NCBI GenBank assembly: GCA_945903645.1
Contig: CAMDOM010000018.1
Coordinates: 1-50,705, forward strand
DNA: 50,705 bases
Reading direction: 5' to 3'
Source of the DNA: Chryseobacterium gleum
Lineage (GTDB): Bacteria; Bacteroidota; Bacteroidia; UBA10329
The position numbers were made by a program, and so were the translations under genes. How positions within the stretch are numbered: the first letter of the stretch is position 1; each line of letters opens with the position of its first letter. The notes beneath the pieces are model-generated. The model ran no database searches and was not told the origin of the DNA. It worked only from the letters and a program-made list of their open reading frames with translations. This document shows, in pieces, positions 43,768-50,705 of this stretch.

Positions 43768-44598
43768 TTATTTCAAGTCAGATAACTGAAGCGCATCCAT
43801 ATCGGTGAATGCCTTGTTCTCTCCAGCCATTGCCCAGATAAAACCATAATTGGACGTGCCACTTCCGAAATGAACCGACCAAGGAGGAGAAATCACTGCT
43901 TCATGGTTGGCCATCACGATATGCCTGGTTTCTTCAGGTTCGCCCATAAAATGGAATGCACGGTGCATTTCAGGCAAGTCAAAATAGAAATAGACCTCCG
44001 TTCTTCGTGTGTGTGTGTGTGGAGGTACCGAATTCCAAACACTACCATCCTCCAATAAAGTTAAACCCATCACCAACTGGCAACTTTGCGCTCCATCCTC
44101 GTGGATGTATTTATAAATGGTTCGTTTGTTTGCCGTAGTGGTATCGCCAAGTTTTACTGGAGATGCTTGTTCTTTCGAGATTTTTGTTGCTGGATATATA
44201 TGATGTGCTGGTGCCGACATCAAAAAGAAATACGCAGGATTTTCTTTAGATTTACTAGCAAAACTAACCGTTTGAGTTCCTTTTCCTAGATATAAAGCAT
44301 CCAGTTTATTCAGGTCATAAAGCACTGCATCGGCTTCCACTATGCCAGCACCTCCCAAATTGATAATACCTAGCTCTCGTCTCTCTAAAAAATAATCAGC
44401 TCTTAACTCTGGTTCATTTGGCAGAGATATTTTTTGATTTATCGGATTCACTCCTCCAACAATGACGCGGTCGTAGTGCGAATACGTCAAGTTAATCTCA
44501 TCCGATTTCATCATGTTGGAGAGTAAAAACGAAGCACGTAGGCGCTCCGTGCTCATTCCTTTCACTTCAGTTGGACTGGATTGAAATCGTATTTCCAT
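43768..44598 (-). CDS. kduI: 5-dehydro-4-deoxy-D-glucuronate isomerase
   Basis: KduI isomerises the linear product of unsaturated uronates, in pectin and glycosaminoglycan breakdown. The 276-residue cupin has its zinc site in PPHTHTRRTEVYFYF (H194, H196, E201) and H243 in PPWSVHFG. The HTHT portion is encoded by a (CA)7 run, listed separately. kduD lies 59 bases upstream and kdgK 2 bases downstream. Confidence 0.94.
   Translation of the reverse strand: MEIRFQSSPTEVKGMSTERLRASFLLSNMMKSDEINLTYSHYDRVIVGGVNPINQKISLPNEPELRADYFLERRELGIINLGGAGIVEADAVLYDLNKLDALYLGKGTQTVSFASKSKENPAYFFLMSAPAHHIYPATKISKEQASPVKLGDTTTANKRTIYKYIHEDGAQSCQLVMGLTLLEDGSVWNSVPPHTHTRRTEVYFYFDLPEMHRAFHFMGEPEETRHIVMANHEAVISPPWSVHFGSGTSNYGFIWAMAGENKAFTDMDALQLSDLK
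44007..44020 (-). repeat. (CA)7 dinucleotide run within the zinc motif of kduI
   Basis: Seven GT units on the plus strand, read as CA on the coding strand, encode the HTHT zinc-binding stretch of KduI (H194, H196). The run sits exactly at the active site, so a slippage of one unit would cause a frameshift there. Confidence 0.8.
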
Positions 44599-44657
44599 CT
44601 ATTCCTTGTTTAATGTTTTTGATGCTGAAAGGTATAACAACGATACGAAATAAAGAA

Positions 44658-45422
44658 TCATCTCCCAATCCAGCCACCATCTACGACCAAGATTGTGCCG
44701 TGAACATAATCGGAAGCATGCGATGCCAAAAACACTGCAGGCCCTTTAAAGTCATCTGGGTTGCCCCATCTTCCTGCAGGTATCCGCGAAAGTATAGATG
44801 CGCTTCGCTCGCTATCGTTTCGCAGCGCTTCGGTGTTATCTGTCGCAACATAGCCAGGGGCAATACCATTCACATTCACTCCTTTCGAAGCCCATTCGTT
44901 TGACAGAGCCATAATCAAACTGCTCAGTGCTCCTTTGCTTGCCGCATACCCTGGCACGTTTATCCCTCCCTGAAAACTTAGTAGCGAACAGGTGAAAATG
45001 ATTTTCCCGCTGCCCCGCAAAAGCATTGTTTTTCCTATTTCTCGGGCCAAAATGAATGGTGCGTCTAAATTTATAGACAGCACTTTATCCCAGTATTCAT
45101 CCGGATGGTCTTGGGCAGGCATCCTCATAATGGCGCCCGCATTGTTCATCAAGATGTCAATGGCTGGATTCTCATTTATTACTCTTGAGATAAACTCATA
45201 CAACGCATCTCTGTTGGAAAAATCTGCTGCGTAAGCTTTGAAATTTCGCCCCAATGAGTTGATTTCTTTCTCTATTGCGCTTCCCGAAATTTCTAACGAG
45301 GACGAAACCCCAATAATGTCGGCACCAGCCTCTGCCAAACCAATGGCAATGGCTTTTCCTATTCCTCTGCTACAACCGGTTACTAATGCTGTTTTTCCAG
45401 AAAGATCAAACGATGATATCAT
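44658..45422 (-). CDS. kduD: 2-dehydro-3-deoxy-D-gluconate 5-dehydrogenase (SDR)
   Basis: KduD reduces 2,5-diketo-3-deoxygluconate to KDG, the step after KduI. The 254-residue short-chain dehydrogenase has the cofactor motif TGCSRGIG (15-22), NNAG (93-96), catalytic S146 and YAASK (Y159, K163), and VDGGW near the C-terminus. It is the first gene of the operon, with an operator-like dyad 44 bases upstream. Confidence 0.93.
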   Translation of the reverse strand: MISSFDLSGKTALVTGCSRGIGKAIAIGLAEAGADIIGVSSSLEISGSAIEKEINSLGRNFKAYAADFSNRDALYEFISRVINENPAIDILMNNAGAIMRMPAQDHPDEYWDKVLSINLDAPFILAREIGKTMLLRGSGKIIFTCSLLSFQGGINVPGYAASKGALSSLIMALSNEWASKGVNVNGIAPGYVATDNTEALRNDSERSASILSRIPAGRWGNPDDFKGPAVFLASHASDYVHGTILVVDGGWIGR

Positions 45423-45465
45423 GTAAATGGGTACGGAGAGAAATTATTTTTGTGGGGGGCGATAA

Positions 45466-45480
45466 GCGAAACAGGTTCGC
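45466..45480. promoter_or_regulatory. operator-like dyad upstream of kduD
   Basis: GCGAA-ACAGG-TTCGC: two 5-base inverted arms around a 5-base centre, in the 83-base spacer between the NTF2-like gene and kduD. It is a plausible site for a uronate-responsive repressor, but no regulator gene is next to it. Confidence 0.4.
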
Positions 45481-45505
45481 AAAATATCACTAATTAGCTT
45501 AGTTA

Positions 45506-45940
45506 TTACGTCACTTTCACTGCTTGACGCGCAATTAAAATCCATCTTGCTTTTTCCTTTTGAAAAACCAGAAGTACCTTCAACCTAATTGTGTTCGGAT
45601 TGCCCCCATCAAGGATGTCCGCATGTAAAGTGTGCCTCACAATGGCCACTTTTTTGTCGGTGATAGAAATAATCTGTTCGAAAAGATTCATGGTCACAAA
45701 GTCAGATTTTCCGCTTGCAATATTTTCTATGAATTCGCTTTTGTTTTCCACCCTTCCGTTGGAGTGTCCATAACTCAGGAATTCACAGGTCACTTTTTCA
45801 AGAGTCGTCTTGTCACCATCAATCATGGCAGTTCGAAAAACTTCCACTGCTTCCAAAACTTCTTTTTCAAGCGGAGATTGGCCTTTTGTTGAAAAGGAAG
45901 CTGTTAAAAATGCAAATAATAGAACTAGGTGTTTTAACAT
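45506..45940 (-). CDS. exported NTF2-like (DUF4440-type) protein
   Basis: A 144-residue exported protein (signal peptide ending STKGQ) with the small NTF2/SnoaL cone fold: VLEAVEVFRTAMIDGDKTTLEK, then LSYGHSNGRVENKSEFIENI and the last strands LLVFQKEKARWILIARQAVKV. Members bind or turn over small ligands; catalysis is not shown. It is transcribed toward kduD with an 83-base gap and may belong to the uronate cluster. Confidence 0.8.
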   Translation of the reverse strand: MLKHLVLLFAFLTASFSTKGQSPLEKEVLEAVEVFRTAMIDGDKTTLEKVTCEFLSYGHSNGRVENKSEFIENIASGKSDFVTMNLFEQIISITDKKVAIVRHTLHADILDGGNPNTIRLKVLLVFQKEKARWILIARQAVKVT

Positions 45941-45965
45941 TTTGACTGTTATTTATCGAAACGAG

Positions 45966-45978
45966 ACCGTTGCACGGT
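45966..45978. promoter_or_regulatory. palindrome ACCGT-TGC-ACGGT upstream of the NTF2-like gene
   Basis: A perfect 5-base inverted repeat around TGC, 26 bases before the start codon of the NTF2-like gene. It has the form of a LacI-type operator half-site pair. It differs from the dyad before kduD. Confidence 0.4.
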
Positions 45979-46051
45979 ATTATTTGATTAACTAATTGAT
46001 GTGCAATAGTATAATGTGTATTTCGGGTATTTTTTGTACTTTAGAAGCATA

Positions 46052-46180
46052 AAAAAGATAGAACTTATAGGATTTGCAGATTTAGCTGTTCAAAAGCGTA
46101 AGGTGAAGTCGGTATTCTTCGATCAGGTTAATACCATTGTAGACTGGCGTCCGAATAGCAATATTATCAATAAACATTGA
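46052..46180 (+). pseudogene. remnant of an IS5-type transposase (N-terminal end)
   Basis: An in-frame stretch of about 42 codons translates to KKIELIGFADLAVQKRKVKS followed by VFFDQVNTIVDWRPNSNIIN and a stop. This is the start of Bacteroidota IS5-family transposases, in which the WRP-x-S-N-x-I-N-K segment leads into the DUF772 domain. The rest of the transposase is missing and no start codon remains (ATA in its place), so it is a decayed fragment. Terminal inverted repeats were not identified. Confidence 0.7.
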
Positions 46181-46257
46181 GATTGTCGCTCATTTAAGGT
46201 TGCACTTGTTCTGGTTTCAATTGCCGAACTTACGACAATGGTTCTGATTGTTGGTAA

Positions 46258-46548
46258 CCTGAGTTCGGGATTAGGAACAAAATCTTCAATCTAATTATCT
46301 CACTTAAATCAATCACATACTATTGCATTAGCTACCGAGTAGAACCATAAAAGACATCTTATTGCCACAGAAACACTCAATATCACAGACTTTGCACTGA
46401 ACCGACCAACGGGTTCCGAAGTCTCGTAATCATTGCGGAACGCAATAAATTCCGTGTTTTTTCAGTGAAGTTCTGTGTTTCTGTGGCTGTCACCCTGTTT
46501 TTTAATTTGGAAGTTCAATCTTGGCCTTTCGCTTATCCCGAACTCAGG
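46258..46548. repeat. outer inverted repeat pair in the gene-free region
   Basis: CCTGAGTTCGGGAT (46258-46271) and its perfect inverse ATCCCGAACTCAGG (46535-46548) face each other and enclose the inner hairpin element. The 45941-46687 stretch holds no intact gene beyond the transposase remnant. Confidence 0.65.
46364..46487. repeat. inner 124-bp imperfect hairpin element (MITE-like)
   Basis: GCCACAGAAACAC (46364-46376) and GTGTTTCTGTGGC (46475-46487) are perfect 13-bp inverted ends. Inside, CACTGAA (46395-46401) pairs with TTCAGTG (46461-46467), and a small ATTGCG-GAA-CGCAAT hairpin (46432-46446) lies within. The whole can fold as one long branched hairpin. No open frame is inside. Confidence 0.65.
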
Positions 46549-46687
46549 GTGTTATTAAGTTCCGTTATATCCCTAATATGTCTAGGCAACTATTTAAAAA
46601 ATTATTGTCTTTAGAGTGCGTAGTTTAAGTGCTCTCATGTTACTAGGTTATAGCTGATTGATTATCAAAAACAATGAGATTCATTTT

Positions 46688-47104
46688 ATGAAAAATAAAT
46701 TATTAAATCCGGCTGTTTTAAGCCTGCTTTTTCTGTTTAATCTAACTTTTTTCGCAGCTTCGGCTCAGAATCGTTCCTTAATTGAAAAGGAAAACGAGAC
46801 GTATAAAATCACTAATCCTGAGTTAACAACCGATTTAGGTTCTTACACAAGAGCACTTGATAAGGCAAATCTTAGTTTATACCGCCTTCAAAATAAATCC
46901 TTCACCATCAAATTTGAAAGTGGCGTAGTTGTAGAAGTCTTTTCTGCAGACTCTCTATTATCCAAAAATATCATAATCGATCAATCCTACGAATACCCAC
47001 AAGATTTTTCTTCCGAACGATATGAATCTGTTTTCAGTCTAGCCGAGAACGATATAATTGTTGAAATACGCCCAGTTTCTATTGCAAAAAAAATATCTAA
47101 ATAA
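46688..47104 (+). CDS. small exported protein upstream of the giant adhesin
   Basis: A 138-residue protein with a signal peptide (LLFLFNLTFFAASAQ). The mature chain contains YKITNPELTTDLGSYTRALD and a short beta region (KSFTIKFESGVVVEVFSADS). No family was recognised. It ends one base before the adhesin ATG, so they are co-transcribed; it may assist the adhesin. ATG at 46688 is used instead of a TTG ten codons upstream. Confidence 0.7.
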   Translation: MKNKLLNPAVLSLLFLFNLTFFAASAQNRSLIEKENETYKITNPELTTDLGSYTRALDKANLSLYRLQNKSFTIKFESGVVVEVFSADSLLSKNIIIDQSYEYPQDFSSERYESVFSLAENDIIVEIRPVSIAKKISK

Positions 47105-47105
47105 A

Positions 47106-50100
47106 ATGAGAAGGTTGATATTCAACTTAATCATTGCATTCGGTCTCATTTTATCTGGAGGATTTAATGCTGCTTTTGCGCAACCCTCAAATGATACACC
47201 TTGTAGCGCAACTAACATGGGTACGCTACCCACTCCTGGAGCCTGTTCTGCTGGCTTACAAAATGGCGCAGCAACTACACTTAACAGTCAAACAACCGTT
47301 GGAGCAACTGGGGCAAGCCCTTATGTTTATCAAGCGGGATGCAGTGGTGGTGGCCAGCAAGCGGCACCAGCATTAGATACTTGGTATACTTTTATTGCAT
47401 CTGGTTCAACTGTTAATACTTCTATCACTGGTTTCCCAAGTGCAAGCGTTGCTATGTGGACAGGAACATGTGGTAATTTACAAGCTTGGGGTTGTATGAA
47501 TGTACCCTCTGGTGGTTCAGCTTCTTTTACTGTTCTTCAAACAGTAGTCGGTCAACAATATTGGATACAGGTAAGTGGTAATAATGCTACTGCCACAGAT
47601 GCTAGCTTTTCTATTGCTGTTGATAATGATATTGACTGTAATGACTGTTTAACATCTGCTTCTATCACTGCTTCTCCTGCGCCAGTTAATGGAGGATATA
47701 CTGCCGGACAAACGGTTACCTTTTGTTATACTATAACTGGTTGGACTACTGTAAATACAAATTGGTTCCATGGTGTTCAAATAACTTATGGTGCAGGTTG
47801 GGCTGGTGGAATTACAAGCACGGTTCCAGCCGCTACAGTTCAAAACATTGCAGGACCTGGTTCTGATGGTGATTGGCTTTATTATTCTGCAGGAATTCCT
47901 GGCTTTGGACCTGGTTTCTATTTTGATACCCCGGATGCAGGTACAGCAGCCGACAATAATTTTGGAGATAACTGTAATGGAAGTACTTGTTCTTGGACAT
48001 TTTGTTGGGACATGACAGTGGGTACTTGTACTGCTGGTGCAAGTTTGAATGTTGCGGTTAATACGAGTGGTGATGGTGAATCAGGCTCTTGGACAAATAA
48101 CGGATGTAATGATGATAATGCAACTAATTTTTCTGCAATAGAAATTTGTTGTTTACCTCCAACAATTGCTCAAACAAATGTTTTGTGTAACGGAGCAGCG
48201 ACAGGAACTGCAACTGCTACAGGTGCTGGATCAAGTCCTTGGGATTATGTTTGGGTAAATGGCGCAGGAACTACTATACAAACTGTAAATAATGTTGCCG
48301 GTGCAAATACCGTTTCGGGCCTTGCTGCAGGTATTTATACAGTAACTGTTACTGATAATGCCAGTTGTGTTTCGAGTGCAACAGTTACAATACTTCAACC
48401 TACATTAACAACTGCCACCCAAACGCATACCAACCCATTATGTTTTGGAGGAACAACTACTGCAACCATAAGGGCCGCAGGAGGAACTCCCGGCTATAAT
48501 GTGAGCTGGACAGGAACAACCTCAGGTAATCCTGCTGGAACTGAAATTGCCGCCTCTGGTGGAACCTACAATATGACCGGACTTGGAGCAGGAACTTATA
48601 ACGTTAGTGTTACTAATGCCAATGGATGTATTGCCACAACTACCGTTGTTATAACCGTTCCAACGGCAGTTGTAGTTTCCAATGTTCCTACGGCTGTAAC
48701 ATGCTCGGGTTTGTTGAATGGTTCAGCTGTAATTACCGCCTCTGGAGGCACACCTGGCTATAACGTTAGCTGGACAGGAACAACAACAGGTAATCCTGCA
48801 GGAACAGAAATTGCCGCTTCGGGCGGAACTTTTAATATGACAGGTTTAGGTGCTGGAACATACAATGTAACCGTAACTGATGCTAATGGTTGCACTGCAA
48901 CTACTACAGTTACTATAAATCCAGGTGTTGTTATTGATGCTAATATTTCTCCTATTGCTGCACAGTGTTTAGTTGGAAATAGTTTTTCTTTTTCTGGATC
49001 TACTTCAACCATTTCTAGTGGATCGATTACTTCTTATTCTTGGAATTTTGGAGCAGGTGCAACTCCGGCAACAGGAACGGGCGTAAATCCTCCAGCAGTT
49101 ACCTATAGTGCTGCAGGTACCTCCACTTTGACATTAACCGTTTCAAATGGTACTTGTACTAATGTGGAAACTTTAAATATTAGTATAAATGCTAATCCAA
49201 CCATAATAGCACCCGCAACACCTCCATTATGTTTTGGTGGAAGTAATGGATCAATTTTAGTTACAGCGTCTAATGGAACTCCAGGATATAATGTAAGTTG
49301 GACTGGAACTTCATCAGGTAATCCTGCAGGAACGGAAATTGCGGCTTCTGGTGGGACTTTTAATATGACAGGTTTAACTACAGGCTCATATACTATTACA
49401 ATTTCTACTTCGAATGGTTGTACTGCTACATTGGTAGTTCCTGTGTCTCAACCTGCGGCAGTGACAGCCTCTGATGTAGAAACGAATGTGGTTTGTAATG
49501 GTGGTTTAACGGGATCTGGATTAATAACCGGTTCGGGGGGAACAGCACCATACAATGTAAGTTGGACAGGAACAACCACTGGAAATCCAGCGGGAACAGA
49601 AATTTCTGCTTCTGGTGGAACGTTTAATATGACTGGTTTAGGTGTTGGAACCTATAATGTCACAGTTACCGATTCACAAGGATGTACAGCAACGACTACA
49701 GTAAATATTACTCAACCTACTGCAGTTGTCACTTCAGATGTTGAAACAAATGTTTTATGTTTTGGAGGAACAACCGGATCAGCTGTCATTACTGCTTCTG
49801 GAGGTGCTCCAGGGTATAATGTAAGTTGGACAGGAACCACAACAGGAAACCCAGCAGGAACAGAAATTGCTGCAAGCGGTGGAACCTATACTATGACAGG
49901 ATTAGGTGCGGGCACATATAATGTAACTGCAACTGCTGCCAATGGCTGTACAGCAACAACGATTGTAACCATAACGAATCCAGCGGCTGTTACCGCTGCC
50001 AACACACCAACTCCTGCAACTTGCAATAGTGCAACTAACGGTTCGGCTGTTATTACTGCAAGTGGCGGAACGGCTGGTTACAACGTTAGCTGGACAGGTA

Positions 50101-50705
50101 CTACATCTGGTAACCCAGCTGGAACTGAAATCGCTGCTAGTGGTGGAACTTATTCTATGACAGGATTGGGTGCGGGGGCGTATAATGTAACCGTAACGGA
50201 TGCTAATGGTTGCACTGCAACTACTTCTATAACAATTACAGCTCCTATAATTCCACCAGCACCTATAGTTTTATGTTATCAAACCGCCATCTGGAACGCC
50301 ACCACCTGCGTGTGGGATGTAACCGGAACACAGCCCGCTGCTCCGACCGTGCTCTGCTATGAGACCGCTACTTGGAACGCCATCACCTGCGTGTGGGACG
50401 TGACCGGAACACAGCCTGCCGCTCCTACCGTGCTCTGCTACGAGACCGCCACTTGGAATGCCATCACCTGCGTGTGGGACGTGACCGGAACACAGCCTGC
50501 TGCCCCGACCGTGCTCTGCTACGAGACCGCCACTTGGAACGCCACCACCTGCGTGTGGGACGTGACCGGAACGCAGCCCGCTGCTCCTACCGTGCTCTGC
50601 TACGAGACCGCCACTTGGAACGCCACCACCTGCGTTTGGGACGTGACCGGAACACAGCCCGCTGCTCCGACCGTGCTCTGCTATGAGACCGCCACTTGGA
50701 ACGCT
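47106..50705 (+). CDS. giant SprB-like repeat surface adhesin (partial, runs off the window)
   Basis: The frame opens with ATG at 47106 and was followed to the window edge without a stop noticed: at least 1200 residues. A signal peptide (IIAFGLILSGGFNAAFAQ) leads into a Cys-containing beta domain (residues about 20-190, ALDTWYTFIASGSTVNTSI), then a second non-repeated beta region. From about residue 350 come SprB-type repeats, each with a Cys near the start (LCFGG, VCNGG), GTPGYNVSWTGTT, GNPAGTEIAASGGTYNMTGL and NVTVTDANGCTATTTV. One PKD-like domain (ITSYSWNFGAGATPA) interrupts them. It ends here in 27-residue repeats with CYETATWN and TCVWDVTGTQP. SprB carries gliding motility in Flavobacterium and is exported by the T9SS; that role is inferred. 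Confidence 0.85.
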   Translation, partial: MRRLIFNLIIAFGLILSGGFNAAFAQPSNDTPCSATNMGTLPTPGACSAGLQNGAATTLNSQTTVGATGASPYVYQAGCSGGGQQAAPALDTWYTFIASGSTVNTSITGFPSASVAMWTGTCGNLQAWGCMNVPSGGSASFTVLQTVVGQQYWIQVSGNNATATDASFSIAVDNDIDCNDCLTSASITASPAPVNGGYTAGQTVTFCYTITGWTTVNTNWFHGVQITYGAGWAGGITSTVPAATVQNIAGPGSDGDWLYYSAGIPGFGPGFYFDTPDAGTAADNNFGDNCNGSTCSWTFCWDMTVGTCTAGASLNVAVNTSGDGESGSWTNNGCNDDNATNFSAIEICCLPPTIAQTNVLCNGAATGTATATGAGSSPWDYVWVNGAGTTIQTVNNVAGANTVSGLAAGIYTVTVTDNASCVSSATVTILQPTLTTATQTHTNPLCFGGTTTATIRAAGGTPGYNVSWTGTTSGNPAGTEIAASGGTYNMTGLGAGTYNVSVTNANGCIATTTVVITVPTAVVVSNVPTAVTCSGLLNGSAVITASGGTPGYNVSWTGTTTGNPAGTEIAASGGTFNMTGLGAGTYNVTVTDANGCTATTTVTINPGVVIDANISPIAAQCLVGNSFSFSGSTSTISSGSITSYSWNFGAGATPATGTGVNPPAVTYSAAGTSTLTLTVSNGTCTNVETLNISINANPTIIAPATPPLCFGGSNGSILVTASNGTPGYNVSWTGTSSGNPAGTEIAASGGTFNMTGLTTGSYTITISTSNGCTATLVVPVSQPAAVTASDVETNVVCNGGLTGSGLITGSGGTAPYNVSWTGTTTGNPAGTEISASGGTFNMTGLGVGTYNVTVTDSQGCTATTTVNITQPTAVVTSDVETNVLCFGGTTGSAVITASGGAPGYNVSWTGTTTGNPAGTEIAASGGTYTMTGLGAGTYNVTATAANGCTATTIVTITNPAAVTAANTPTPATCNSATNGSAVITASGGTAGYNVSWTGTTSGNPAGTEIAASGGTYSMTGLGAGAYNVTVTDANGCTATTSITITAPIIPPAPIVLCYQTAIWNATTCVWDVTGTQPAAPTVLCYETATWNAITCVWDVTGTQPAAPTVLCYETATWNAITCVWDVTGTQPAAPTVLCYETATWNATTCVWDVTGTQPAAPTVLCYETATWNATTCVWDVTGTQPAAPTVLCYETATWNA
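48405..50259 (+). repeat. six SprB-type repeats and one PKD-like unit in exact 264-bp register
   Basis: The Asn codon of the YNVSW motif falls at 48498, 48762, 49290, 49554, 49818 and 50082. All gaps are 264 bases (88 codons), except one of 528 that contains the PKD-like domain, which therefore takes exactly one unit length. An earlier divergent repeat (48156-48404) is outside this register. Confidence 0.85.
50268..50705 (+). repeat. 81-bp GC-rich tandem repeats at the 3' edge
   Basis: Five full copies and part of a sixth (starts at 50268, 50349, 50430, 50511, 50592 and 50673) encode a 27-residue unit with CYETATWN and CVWDVTGTQPAAPT. The first copy is AT-rich only in its first few codons. 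The copy at 50349-50429 has 50 G/C of 81 bases, against 26 of 60 in the upstream stretch 49551-49610. The array continues outside the window. Confidence 0.92.

Noticed and set aside
46597-46628. Promoter for the small exported gene (TTG 46605, TAGTTTAA 46621)
   Set aside because: Spacing is 13 bases and the -7 box is poor; not enough to call.
45941-46687. tRNA or other structured RNA gene in the gene-free region
   Set aside because: No cloverleaf or known RNA motif was seen; the structures found are inverted repeats.
50372-50686. Open frame of 104 codons rich in Arg and His across the 81-bp repeats
   Set aside because: It is a shadow of the in-frame adhesin: the repeat length is a multiple of three, so any stop-free frame stays open through every copy.
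50268-50705. Possible CRISPR array because of regular repeats
   Set aside because: The units are contiguous, 81 bp, without spacers, and encode a conserved peptide in the adhesin frame.

Overview
The window is a chromosomal segment of a Bacteroidota bacterium, most likely a flavobacterium-like or cryomorph-like lineage. The evidence is a large-form IspG with a central insertion, a protein with a type IX secretion (T9SS) sorting domain, a giant SprB-type repeat adhesin, a TonB receptor with an N-terminal carboxypeptidase-like domain, a HYC_CC_PP protein, and several promoters of the Bacteroidota form TTG-N18/19-TAnnTTTG. Most of the window is ordinary, closely packed chromosome. No rRNA, tRNA, CRISPR array or prophage was recognised.

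Layout. 1-1775: end of a 2-oxoacid:ferredoxin oxidoreductase operon (korA, korB), closed by a clear terminator. 1847-10173: ispG, a small T9SS cargo protein, a helical protein of unknown function, a GreA-like protein and a large outer-membrane beta-barrel protein. 10385-15030: a small membrane protein, GDP-L-fucose synthase, then a deoC / aldehyde dehydrogenase / truncated aldehyde dehydrogenase operon. 15038-20156: a DUF1571-LysM protein, an endonuclease/exonuclease/phosphatase-family enzyme paired with a metallo-beta-lactamase-fold hydrolase, a lipoprotein, radA and marC. 20186-23297: a likely metal (copper-type) uptake set made of a HYC_CC_PP protein, a TonB receptor with a Cys motif in its plug, and a periplasmic heavy-metal-associated protein. 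23309-26862: a CsaA-like tRNA-binding protein, a membrane zinc peptidase, Hsp20, a DUF6624 protein and a saccharopine-dehydrogenase-like reductase.

26920-29641: an ethanolamine-type permease overlapping a glutamine-synthetase-like ligase. 29645-30598: a Fic AMP-transferase with a DNA-binding-like tail; its promoter and start codon lie between two perfect 13-bp inverted sites. 30715-37068: DUF2177 protein, dxr, rseP, and an ABC exporter with a LolA-like protein. 37232-40641: a three-gene c-type cytochrome set ending in an unusual parallel beta-helix/cytochrome c fusion. 40744-45940: a compact uronate catabolic operon (kduD, kduI, kdgK, kdgA, exuT) with an NTF2-like gene upstream.

45941-46687 has no intact gene. 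It holds an IS5-type transposase remnant and nested inverted repeats. 46688-50705 holds a small secreted protein followed by a giant SprB-like adhesin that runs off the window. Its repeats keep an exact 264-bp register and then switch abruptly to GC-rich 81-bp tandem repeats.

The most unusual items are the Fic operator pair, the split ALDH16-like pair in the deoC operon, the beta-helix/cytochrome cluster and the adhesin repeats.
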